Of a stretch of DNA of 64,000 nt, positions 12,507-23,520 are shown piece after piece. Made by a program: the position numbers and the translations under genes. How positions within the stretch are numbered: position 1 is the first letter of the stretch; each line of letters opens with the position of its first letter. The notes under the pieces are model-generated. The model was not told where the DNA came from. It ran no database searches and was given only the letters and a program-made list of their open reading frames with translations. The DNA comes from Prinsepia uniflora (taxonomy: Eukaryota; Streptophyta; Magnoliopsida; Rosales; Rosaceae): assembly GCA_032719365.1 (NCBI GenBank), contig CM064876.1, forward strand, positions 55,547,864-55,611,863, read 5' to 3'.

Positions 12507-14757
12507 TGACACAACCTACCCCTAATCCCCAGGGATTAAGGGCTAAGCCATGCTCCCGTCTAACTTACGTACAACATTAAGGCTAAACGGACGTGCAACT
12601 TCCACGTAACACGTAAGCCGGAAAAAGGATTCCCAAGCGAACCGTCCAAAAATTTTCGAACTTCACAGAGCACGCAGAATCTACTGTGGATCGCGTGTGT
12701 GATGTCTCCGTCTCTCTCTAATAACAGCTCACACCACATCAAACCTGGAGGGTATCGAAAACATAAAAGACTGTAAGTGGACAAAAATAAATAATACATT
12801 CAGAAAATAGTTTATAAGAAATTGCATTTATACCCTCCACGCCATGTCCAAGTGCTATTGCATGATTCCTGTCATGTCCAAAGCATATGTAAGGGTCACT
12901 ATAAGTCCCTACTAAACAACCAAGAAATCCTAGACTGAAACCGGCCCGGAAAGCCATCCGTACACGCTTCCCAAGGCTTCAAACCCTAATTTGACCAACC
13001 TAACGATCTCTGATTGACACGAAACCACCGCCATTGGATTCCTATCGTCGAAACCTTGAAAATAGTACTGGTCCCACAAAATTTACTATTCACACGCGCC
13101 CCCACACGCCTGGTTAAAAGGTCGGTCAACTCTGCTACAGTACATGCTGACGTCAGCACTGACAGTGTCAGAGGACCCGTGTCACATGCTCATTGGTCCA
13201 TGGTCCGATTGTCTCTGACATGATGATGTCATCATGATGTCACTGTTGACGTCAACATGATGACGTCATCAGCTACAGTAACTGGGTCAACCCGATTTAT
13301 AGAAACTGGGTCGTCGTTGACTCACGGCTTGACCCGATCACATATCACGTTTCCGGCCACCATTTTCGGTCAGACTTGGCTCTAAAGGCTCGTCACAACC
13401 CCCTTTACAGTTCTGTGAAATCAAAACCAAATTTAGAGATGAAGAGGCTACCTGAAAATCAACCGGAAAGTCGGCTGAATACTCTGGTCTTCTTCTCCGG
13501 CGACTCGCCCAGATTCCGACCACGAACTTTGGTCAAAACTGGTCGTCTGAGTCCCTAGGATATGTCTCAGAGATGAAAAATGAATTCTAACGTTAAAACT
13601 AGCCGTTTCGAAACAGGGAAGAAAAATTGAACCTTTCGGGTTTTCTGACTTACCGCCGCCGTGTCGCCGCCGTAGGTCGTCGTGTCCACTCCTCAGTCCT
13701 CCTGCCGTCCTAGTTTACCTAACCCTACGTTGGTTCGAGCCCTGGTGAGGAGGTTTGGACGGTTGGAAGCTTGGAGGTTGGTTTGTTTCCTTTCGAGTTT
13801 GGGGGGTTTCGGGTCGTGCAGGCCAGGCTGTAGTGGTGGTGGCCGGTGTCTGGTGGTGGCTGGTGGTAGTCTGGTGGTGGAGCAAGGCAGATGGGTGGTC
13901 ATGTGTTTATGCAGGGAAGGGGAGTATATTCACGGGTTGAGAGAAAATGAAAGTGAGAGAGAGTAAGTTGTCTGATCCATTAAAAGAGAAAGGGAGATGA
14001 GATCAAGGGTCCAGATTCAATCTGAGGTTTAGAATGGATGGTTAGGATTTTAGGAGGGAAATAAATATTAAAATAAGTAGCCCAACCAAGATCCAGGTTT
14101 TAGGGAATGTGTGGGATGAGTGACACTTGTCACTCATCCAGGGATCCAGAATGATTTGATTTTTAAATCAGATCCTAATATTATAATATTATTTTATTTC
14201 AAACCTCGGTACGTTCAGTTAATTGATTTTACTTCCGTGACCATAACTTTTTCGTTGTACGTCCGTTTTTGACGTGCCGCCTGCCTACGGACTCGTGACG
14301 TCCTAATTTACGTCACGATCAAGGGTAAAAGTCCTAAATATTCCCTGGGGCAAAAGTCTACTTTTCCCCCCTTAGGGGAAAAAAGGTCATTTTATAATAA
14401 AATAGTATTTACGAAAGTTCGGGTCGTTACATTTTGGGTCCCACTAAAGACAAACAATTTAAAAATTGTACAACCGTACATAGTTCTTGATACCTTCCGT
14501 GACACATAAATTTCCCATACGACGTCCAATTTGGACATGACGTTTGTCTACGGACTCGTATCATCTCGATATACGTAACGATCCTCAATCCACATGTATT
14601 TGACCTCCTGAGTCAATAGTTAACTTTTTTCTCTTTTCATGGGCATAGTCGTCATTTTACCCAAATCATCCGCTAATCCTCAATTAGTCCTTAATTAATC
14701 CTTGATAATCCGTCATTAATCTTAATAAATCTCGTAGATTCGGGATGGGTCCTTACA
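12507..14757 (-). mobile_element. Solo LTR of the TGTAAGGACCC family
   Basis: Left end TGACACAACC and right end GGGTCCTTACA match, in the same order, the LTR ends of the LARD at 17177. It shares internal landmarks with that family: GTAAGTGGAC near 12774, the CGTGACGT/ACGTCACG pair at 14294-14317 and the tail CGGGATGGGTCCTTACA. The left part carries TGACGTCA palindromes at 13148, 13247 and 13261. No coding frame. No clear target-site duplication by eye, so the exact ends are provisional. Confidence 0.7.
14294..14317. promoter_or_regulatory. Inverted CGTGACGT pair (solo LTR)
   Basis: CGTGACGT and ACGTCACG are perfect inverted copies with 8 bp between. The same arrangement is found at the same place in the other LTRs of this lineage. 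TGACGT is a bZIP (TGA/CREB-type) core. Confidence 0.7.
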
Positions 14758-15043
14758 GACTACGCCGCTGACTACAAGTGGGAGTTCTTAAAGAACCTCT
14801 TCCCGCAAAATATGGATTTTGTCAATCCAGATTCTTTGTCTCGGTCACAACATAACTGTCGAGATGTTCGCGGAGGCCTCGTTTGATGAGGACTACAACA
14901 CCGAGGAGAAAAATGAAGAACAGGGGACCAAGTCCAAGCATACGGAGGATCAACCTAAAACCGATCAACCAGAGGTTTAGCCCAAACAGAAAGAGGGTCG
15001 GCTTGAGGCTGAGCAACTAGATGACAAGATAGAAGAGCTAAAT
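14758..15043 (+). pseudogene. Tat1 antisense ORF, C-terminal part
   Basis: Continuation after the solo LTR: YKWEFLKNLFPQN, a hydrophilic acidic stretch (DEDYNTEEKNEEQG), ending at a stop at 15041-15043. It faces the integrase tail read from the other strand. Confidence 0.5.
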
Positions 15044-15089
15044 TAACGATCGGCATGTGTGCCGTGTAAGTTTTTGTTTATGTTTTTGG

Positions 15090-16160
15090 TAGTAGTACAG
15101 TCATGTGCCCTTTTATTTGTAATCTTGTAAGGGCCTTCCCAGTTGGGTCCAAGAGTCCTGGCAGAGCGATCCTTGGTTGCAAGGTTGACCTTCCATAGGA
15201 CCAAGCCTCCTTCCGAAAAGCTGCTGGGAATGACTCTTGCGTTTTGGTAGTTTCAGAGTCGTTGCTTGCAGGTAATGTTCCTTATGTTAGCATGTTCTCA
15301 ATGTTCCTCAATGAGATCTAAGCTAAGTGCCAGCTACTGGTCATTCTACTCCGACTCATAGGTTGACACTCAGTAGGAAGTCTCATTTATTTCTGCGAGA
15401 ATGACTGCCTCAATTCTGAAAGTCATTGAGAAAGGGGTTTCGTTCGTCGATGTTCAGTAAGAGATCATGTATGACCAAAGTGCATTTGGTAGAATCTCAA
15501 ACCACTTGACCTTGGCTTCATCGAGCTGAGTCTTCAACATGTGCTTGATGATTTTTTTGATAGCTTTGACTTGGCTATTTGACTGAGGATGAGTCGGGGA
15601 GGCAAAGCGGAGGTGGATGTTATGTCTTTCGCAGAATGCGCAGAAATGTGCATTTTCGAATTGCTTCCCGTTGTCGATGACGATGGTATGCGAAAGACTG
15701 GAAGATAAATTTTTCAATCTTGGCAGTGGTGATGGAGGCGAGAGCCTTGTCTTCTACCCATTTCGTGAAGTAGTCGACTTCTACCATGACGTACTATGTC
15801 CTTCCTTTCCCATTTGACATCTTGCCAATCAAATCGAGTCCCTATTGCGAGAATGGCCATGGGCTGAGTATGGACGTGAGGTTTGTTGGTGGTAGGTGGA
15901 GGAAAGGAACGAATAACTAGCACTTGTCACATCGTCTGGTGAGTTTTACCGCATTAGCATGCATGTTTGGCCAATAGAAACCTTGGCGAAAGGCCTTGTA
16001 CGCTAACGAACGTGGCCCAGAGTGGTTACTGCAGATGCTGGAATGTATCTCTTCTAGGATGGCTCTTCCTGCTCTCGGGAGGAGAAATTTCATGATAGGG
16101 AGAGTAAAACCTCGCTTGTATAGTTAGCCATTGATAAGAGAATATCAGGCCGCCTACCAC
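15090..16160 (-). pseudogene. Tat1 integrase remnant
   Basis: Reading leftward, an HHCC-type zinc region (HSSICSNHSGPRS... then CDKC) is followed by core motifs VDYFTKWVE and VIDNGKQFEN, then HPQSNSQVKAIKK, and a C-terminal block LGPNWEGPY (15130-15160) in a shifted frame. Several stops and frameshifts. The third catalytic position reads Lys where the family has Glu (QVK for QVE). Confidence 0.8.
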
Positions 16161-16672
16161 CGAATCTTCTTGGCCTCAATTTTGTCGAAGGAGGGAGTGT
16201 TGTTGGTAAAGAAGCCAATCACAGGGGTCATCCATGTGGGGTGGGTGTTGATTGTGCAGATGGAAGGGTGTTGAATGCTTAGTTGGTCATGAATTTCGAC
16301 AAGGATGTTGCAGCTTGTTTTCTCATCAAGAGAAGATGCAAGCCTAGCAAGAGCATTGGTGTGACTATTTTCTAACCTCGGGATCCTTGTTATAGTGTGG
16401 CTTTCGAAAACATCTAGGAATGACTTTGTCATTGTTATGTATAGTGCCATGGAAGAGTCATTTGCTTCGAATTCATCGTTGATCTGATTAACGATGAGTG
16501 TGAGTTGCTGTAGATATGAATCTGTTTGGCCTCCATGGTTTTGGCTAGGCGGAGTCTGGCGAGTAAAGCTTCGTACTCGACAGCATTATTGGAGGCTTTA
16601 AACATGTAGTGAAGAGTGTATTCCATCTTTACCTTGTCGAGAGTGGTGAGGACGACCTCATCGACCTCCTCA
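16154..16672 (-). pseudogene. Tat1 second (archaeal-type) RNase H remnant
   Basis: Reads FKASNNAVEYEALLARLRLA, then IYSNSHSSL, a frameshift near 16450, then TRIPRLENSHTNALARLASS. This order is that of the extra RNase H domain of Tat/Athila-type elements. It is joined almost directly to the protease-RT linker, so RT and the first RNase H were lost by deletion. Confidence 0.75.
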
Positions 16673-16679
16673 ATTGGCT

Positions 16680-17171
16680 ATAGAAGGCGTTGCTGGGAAA
16701 GCAAGACCTCCTCAATTGGTTGTGGATATGGTGTCACTGAATGATCCCTAGGGTCATTAATCGGCCTATCCTGAATGTGTTGTGACTCTTGAAGGTTGAC
16801 TGGGTCGACCTCGAAGGCTGACTCTGTCACGGTCATTGTTTCTTTCGGCAATGCAATTGGGGTTGCTGAGCTGCATGTCCTTGTCGCCATCTAATCCTTG
16901 TGGACTTGGAAAATTCCCACGGAGGTAGGGAACTTAAATCAAGAGTAGGTAAGTAGACACCACCGCCTTGAGCAAGTTGATCATCCCCCGCCCGAGGATG
17001 ACATTGTAAGTAGTGAGGTAGTCCAGTACGAGGAAAGGTGCGAGCAATGTCACTCGCAGTGGAAGTGAACCGAGGTAGAATGGAAGAGTAACAGTGCCAT
17101 GTGGAATGATGAAGTCCTTGGTAAAGCTGAAGAGTGGCGTGGGGGAACGGTCCAACCTAGATTCTAGTATG
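16680..17171 (-). pseudogene. Tat1 protease, C-terminal part
   Basis: Reads LFSFTKDFIIPHGTVTLPF, FLVLDYLTTYNVILGRG and a hydrophobic end, which is the second half of a Tat-type aspartic protease, followed by a linker (INDPRDH...QPIEEV). Its first half lies 9.5 kb away at 26728-27090; the break is exactly the LARD target site. Confidence 0.8.
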
Positions 17172-18136
17172 CCCAATGACAGGACCCATCCCAATCCCCC
17201 CGGGATTACCGTGGAATGTGCCCTGCTCCCGTCCAACAAGGGGTGTCAGACAAGGGATAACCAAGAGCCACTGCCCAAACGGGGCATCCAGAGTGCGCAA
17301 GGATCGATGGAGGAGGTGTACAATGTCCCAGTCTCTGCTGCAATCACATCCGTAATCAACCTGAAGGGCATTAAAACCAAAAGCTGTGAGTGGACAAAAA
17401 CCAATAAGTTTATTAAACACATTTATAAGACATTTATGCCCTCCAATAAAAACGTATGCATGCCACGAAAACCAGTAACCAAAACGTTTGCTCAACCGAG
17501 CCATTAGGGCCTTAGCCCAAAAACCGTTAACCAAAAACCAAGTGTGGGAACTCAGCCCAAAACTGTGGAATACCACCACCAGACATATTAAAACCATGTG
17601 GGCCACCGCCCAAAGCCATAAATATAAATCCATAAATCCAAAACCATTTAGGGTCCCCGACCCGACATACTATTTCATAACCAATAATCCATTTTTACCA
17701 CATAACATATATCCAACCGAAAAGCCATTTCATAGATTCATTAATCCATATTTTACCATTACCATCACCAGCATCCCAGATGCTTAGCGTCCCAGACGCT
17801 AGACGTCCCTAACGTCATATCTCACGGTTTAATAAGCTACGCGTGCTGCCCGGGGTCTCTCCGGGTCCATATATCTGACATCCCTGATGTCTGACGTCCC
17901 TGACGTCAATTATATCAATCCTGTTCCTGAGTCATCATACGGTCCGGCTGCTCCGTATAATGACCCCTCGCAGGCAATGCACCGTGACTTCCCCAGTGTA
18001 CCAGACATCTGGAGGAGACCATCATATATCCTTGTATCCAGATGGTATATGGAAAACAGTTTTATAAATTCATTTCACAACATCACAATGGGCCCTGCCC
18101 GAAATTTCCATAAAACCACGTAATTCCATTTATAAT

Positions 18137-18430
18137 CCAATGGGGCCTCATGCCCGATTTTATGAACCACTAGACCCACGGCCCGATTGTAAACCAACTG
18201 GGCCCGCAGCCCGACTTATAAACCCACTGGGCCCACGGCCCAAATTCGTAAATCAACTGGGCCCCTGGCCCGATAACATAACTCAAATGGGTCTCAGCCC
18301 GATTTCATATCAACTGGGCCCCTGGCCCGATTTTATTAACCAACTGGGCGCCCGGCCCGATTCTCAAATGGACTCCAAGTCCAAAATTTCCAAAACAAGT
18401 GGGCCTCAAGCCCGAGTTTATATTTCCAAT
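18137..18430. repeat. TGGGCC/GGCCCGAT minisatellite in LARD 3' LTR
   Basis: About nine imperfect units of roughly 30-36 bp, each close to ACTGGGCCC-N2-GGCCCGATT followed by a T/A-rich spacer. TGGGCC is the core of plant 'site II' (TCP-type) elements. The same array is in the other LTR at 24480-24765. Confidence 0.85.
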
Positions 18431-20165
18431 TTCAAAACCATTTCATCATATTATATCCAAGTCATAAATATGAAAAATCCATGTAAAACCGGAAAACCTC
18501 GATTTACGTGCAAGCACGTAAATCGCCTCGAAATACGTGAAATCGTACAATTTACCAACAACCAAATCAACATCATACAATCATAATCATAATCCATATA
18601 AAACATTTAAGCATGCATAGAATTTATAAAACCAAAGTCCACTCATAGACCGTTTTAACGGTATGCCTCGATACGCATGCCATCGGCCCTCCCGGGCCAC
18701 ACCACTATCACCGGGACTCCCAATTCTGTCCAAATTACTTTATAGGGTCACTAACCTCATCATTAACATCCTATCAAAGTCCCGTAATTTTCCCGAATTT
18801 TTAACTATTTTTAAATTTGATTTAAAACCTTCGGACATCCCGAACAATATCGAAACGGTGTCCGATCGACACGAAACCAATCCCAAAATATTCGTTATAT
18901 TAAATAGGACAGAAGTCATGTTGACCTCACCTCGAGATTCGTGTCCACGCGCCGTCACGCGCCGCCGTGAGTGGCTGCGCGTGAAACCCACGCGCCGTGA
19001 ACAGTGTATCGTTCTGACCCGATTGTCTGATAAACGGGTCACCGTGACCCGCGGCCCAACCCGACTGGTTCTCAGTAATTCCTCGATGATTTTTAGTTCT
19101 GTTTGTTCCTACAAGATCGTCTCATCAATTCCAGTTGATTCATGATTTAAAAACTGAGAAACCAACACGTTTGACTACCTGTTCGTGGAGGTGTGCAGAC
19201 CGGCCACCTGCAATCGTCGTGCCTACACGATCCCGGCCATCATTCCTTTCGAAAACGATCCCCAAAGGCTTGTCTCAACCCCTAGATCATCATCTTGGTC
19301 ACTAAATCGATTGTAATACGTTAAAACCCATCCTACCATTTTTGTACCCGAAAACAAGCTCACGGGTTTGGGGCTTACCTCGCCGCCGTGGCCACCAGCA
19401 TGCCCAGTTCGACTCCAGGAACATCCTACAACCATTTAAAACGATCAAAACCAGCCCACAACGACTTCTAATTTCTGAGTTTCGGACCTCCCCTGTTTTT
19501 CCTCTCCGCCGTCAACCTCGCCGTCTCCCGTCGTCTCCCGCCGTTCCTCAGGTGCCCAAATCTTCCACTGGACTTAGTCTAGTAATGGTGTAGGTTTAGT
19601 TGGTGCGGGTTGGATGGGTAGTGGATTTGGGGTGGTAGTCGTTCACGGTGAAATGAGAAATGAAAGAGGGAGATTGACTGATCAAATTAATTAAGGAAGG
19701 GATGAGATGAGATGGACGGTCCAGATGCAATCTGGCAGTGAGATGGAGGGCTGAGATTAAAAGAGGGGATGAATTGTATTTTAACCCATTAATGGAAGCA
19801 TGATCCAGATTTAGAGCCCCAAATCAAGGGATGAGTGACACTTGTCACTCATCCAAGGGTTCAGATTCAACAATCACTATTCATTATTTTATTATTATTT
19901 TAATCCCGGTTCGTTCGGTAAACCGAGCCCGATTCCTTGACCATAACTTCGTCGTCGTAACTCCGATTTCGGCATGCCGCCTGTCATTGGATTCGTATCG
20001 ACGAGACCTACGTAATGGTCATTGGCCCTCGTCCATCGGACCTCCCGGTCAAAAGGTCAACATTTGACACCAATTACTCGAAATTACCAAAATACCCCTC
20101 ATCTTCCGAACATCATAACTTTCTCCTCGGATGTCGGAATCGAACGTGCCGCCTGTCTATGAACT

Positions 20166-20189
20166 CGTGACGTCCCGAACTACGTCACG
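20166..20189. promoter_or_regulatory. Inverted CGTGACGT pair (LARD 3' LTR)
   Basis: CGTGACGT, 8 bp, ACGTCACG. About 180 bp from the sense LTR start, so in the U3 region. Confidence 0.7.
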
Positions 20190-20365
20190 GTCATCGGTCA
20201 AAGTCCGTTTGACCGCCCGATCAAAAAGTCAACATTTTGCCCACGACTAGGGGCAAAACGGTCATTTGCACATTTTGTCCGATTCCGCCCTACTAATCAC
20301 CGTTCAACCTCACTAATCAAGATTAATCACTAATCTAATCCCGGAATTCGGGACGGGTCGTTACA

Positions 20366-23300
20366 ATCTTCCCTCCTTAATAAATTTCGTCCTCGAAATT
20401 CCAACCGATCTAATCTCAACGTACTTCCCTCCTTAATTAGTTTCATTCTCGAACTCGACTACCCTGATTCCACAAACACCCCGTGGAAAGTGGAATCGAC
20501 CTCGTAACACGTGTACACCCGTACACAAACTAATCAGACAAAACTTGTCTGCACCCAAAAGTACCACTAGTACTCATAACGCAACGACTACATTCGACCC
20601 CATCGAATGACTGAAACTACTTGTTTCGAATTTGACACCACTTGTTCAATCTACCGCTTTCGTTGACGCAACAACTCGACGGTTCCTTTCCCACTCACCA
20701 ATCTATCCTGAAATTTACTCCCACTAGGAGTCAGCTGACCCCACTCAACCATCTATGTTGACATATCCTGAAAATCTGTCACCACACAGTTGTTGTCAGT
20801 CGAGAACTGACACTAGACTCACTCGTGATTACACAATCTACCCACTTACTTGACTTAGTAAAAATTTACCGACATTTTCACCCGACTCGTGTGTAATTAA
20901 ACACATCGGAAATACCATGACCCATTGCATAGTAATGTCCGGCCCACGACTAATCCAATGGTATCGGAACCAATCCGGCTACCAACACGCTCACCGACAC
21001 ACCTCGGGTATAACTCGTATACCGTAACTAGACATCACAAGTCTACACGGCATTGTACCTCGAACCATGTACGAAGTACACACATCTATCTAATGACTAG
21101 ACTACAACCACCTAGGTCATAGCCAAACACGTTTCAACAATGGAGCACCATTTGCCCAATCCAGCAAGAGATAAATCGAAACTCCACCCATCATTTAGTT
21201 CCAATTCCGAATCCGAATCCGCAATTTCGTAAGAAATCCCGGATCCAAGCCCAGACATCAAATTTTTAATTCATTTCCAAATCCGAATCCGAAATCATTA
21301 TTCCGTAAGCTAGCATTTGGAATAATCATTCCGTACCCAAATCCGGAAATATACTTTCAAGTTCCAAAATCGAATCCTGAATCGTCACCCAGAAATTCGA
21401 TTCCAAATCCCGAAATCTCGTTCACATTTACCAAGACACACCAAAACCGAACCTATCGGTCACCTGCTCAATACCTCCAATTGACTTCATAGGGAAGCCA
21501 ATCCAACCTCCACACGTCTAAGGTTGACAAAATCCGATCAGTCGGAAACCTACTCACTCAAGTAAGATACCATACGGGCTCCACTTCGAAAAGAAGTTCA
21601 ACCCTGCCGTTTACGACTCACACACCCAAGTTCATATCGATCCTTGTCATTCCACCTAGGAAAAACCAAGGATGATCCAAAATGATGACGTCAATACTCA
21701 TCCTTCGTGGATACAAACAAAACTCGCTGCACTCACCACGCCATGTACCCCAACATCGTCTGCCACCAAGTAGAAAATGAGAAATCTCGTTTACCTAATT
21801 TTGATTACGCAACTCCCCCTGATGACCCCACAACACACATGGGCTCACCCACCAATACACGCTCAACGTACTGGTAACTACAGTCAATGTCTGTCAGGGC
21901 AGAAAACAAGAAGTCAACCCCAATGACTTCGGAATACCAATCACCAAAAACGAGCACCACTCTCGTTCCCCAATCATAATGCTTCTCGAATCTAAGGTTC
22001 CAACCATGTTGGAAGCAGACCTACCCCCAACGAGATGTCAAGTCCAACCACTGGACTCCCGACATCCCCAACTCACTTGGACAACCACGTGTCCACAATC
22101 AATCTGTTATTGTTCCGTTCGCACATCCCAACCTTTACAGGTTCAACACTCGGTTTTCCAAGTTCTCAATTACAAAATTCCACATCTATAATAAAAACAT
22201 AAAGTCACACCAATTTTTTTGGAGTTGCCAACAACTCCCTAAATCCACTAATTCTCATGACGTAGGGGACGTCATCCCAAAGTTACTCAAGTCTCAATTA
22301 TACCTTTTTAATCCACTCATCACTGGTTATCTCACCACTATTGGGACTTATCCCAACACATTACAATCTTAACTGGATCCCATCCAGTCCATCACTCAGC
22401 CACTACCGAATCTCAAAGACCGAACATATGTTCATCATGACGGAGTCACACCCCAACTTGTGGCTCATCGTCAACACCATTACCGACACTAGCACCACCG
22501 CTAGTACCAGCACCAACACACTATCAATAATACTAGTATCAGCACACAGGCATCCATACTAGCATCAAAACAAAAGTACCAACATACAAACATCCATACT
22601 TTCACACCGTGTGCAAATACGACAACCCTGGATCTCCGTTCATACCGAACGACGATCCCGTATCTCACAACCATGGGTACCATTACTCTGACAATCCACA
22701 TCAGGAAAATGAACGTTCCCTGAACGTCCCCTGATCCCCAAGTATTATAACCACACTAATGACCCTCGATAGCCAGTTATCTCCATATGAATACCGACTA
22801 ACTGTCATTGCTATCGAGATCCGCATCCACACATCACACCAATACCCGATCCAACTCGGGATTCCATAATTTATCTCAGAACCGTATCCGTAAATCGAAT
22901 CCCATAGTTCTGACTAGACTCACTAGAGTCATCCACATGGTCATCCATGACCTCAGCTGCTCGTCGCAGCACAAGTTCTCATCCATTAATCATTATTAAG
23001 GTTTACCTTTTTAATCCATCATACACTAGGATTCCACAATCACACCATATGGTTCAACCGAACCAAACAGCTCTCCGTAATATAAAATCCACAACCTGAC
23101 CGACCCCGCAGTCTAGACATCGTATAGACGTCAAATTCAATCCTACCATCCCATCAACGTGGGTTCCACCACTAGGTCATCGGCCAACTCCGATGAACCA
23201 ACATCCCTCACACTAGAAACCACCACAAGGGTTCACATTTTAAACCATTACTCACTTGAGGTTCCCCGAACCTGGCTGCACCTAGCAGCACAACAATTTA

Positions 23301-23520
23301 ATATTACATGACCGAACCGTCGGTCCCACAATACCAGTTCATCACAATCAACCCCACTTGGGTCGAATCACATTAATGCACGGCGCATCGGGCCAATCAC
23401 ACTCTATCCACTATCCAAACCCAAAAACTATCTATCAGGTTGATAACGAATTGCAGCCCAAAGAGACATCACACCCTCGACCTGCGCGCACAAAAGAGCA
23501 ACCGTGCTCTGATACCAAGT
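20366..23520 (-). other. Non-coding interior of the LARD
   Basis: No frame longer than about 73 codons and no gag, protease, RT or integrase motif on either strand. A stretch at 21190-21420 is rich in AATCCGAA repeats and resembles the interior of the gag-only LTR near 54990-55090. A low-complexity CACTAGCACCA-like stretch is at 22470-22590. The purine tract is at the left end and the primer site at 23506-23517. Confidence 0.8.
23506..23517 (-). other. Primer-binding site (tRNA-iMet) of the LARD
   Basis: Minus strand TGGTATCAGAGC, complementary to the initiator tRNA-Met 3' end, 3 bp inside the LTR. Confidence 0.92.

Larger units (their letters stand above)
17177..20365 (-). repeat. 3' LTR of the LARD
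   Basis: Sense ends TGTAACGACCCG and GGGTCCTGTCA. Contains the inverted CGTGACGT pair (20166-20189), the TGTGAGTGGAC motif copy at 17385-17395 and its inverted partner GTCCACTCA at 18637-18645, and the GGGCCC array at 18137-18430. A 5' LTR fragment in the same orientation is at 23521. Confidence 0.92.

Noticed and set aside
12507..14757. Treating this as a full retrotransposon
   Set aside because: Only one LTR is present, without a primer site or interior.
17157..17633. 158- and 205-codon minus frames repeated at 17157 and 23435
   Set aside because: Both lie at the outer end of the LARD LTR and are preserved only because the two LTRs are near-identical; no domain or codon signal.
18137..18430. 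Possible CRISPR-like array of regularly spaced repeats
   Set aside because: Units are imperfect, spacers are also repeated, and the array is duplicated in both LTRs of a plant retroelement: a minisatellite.
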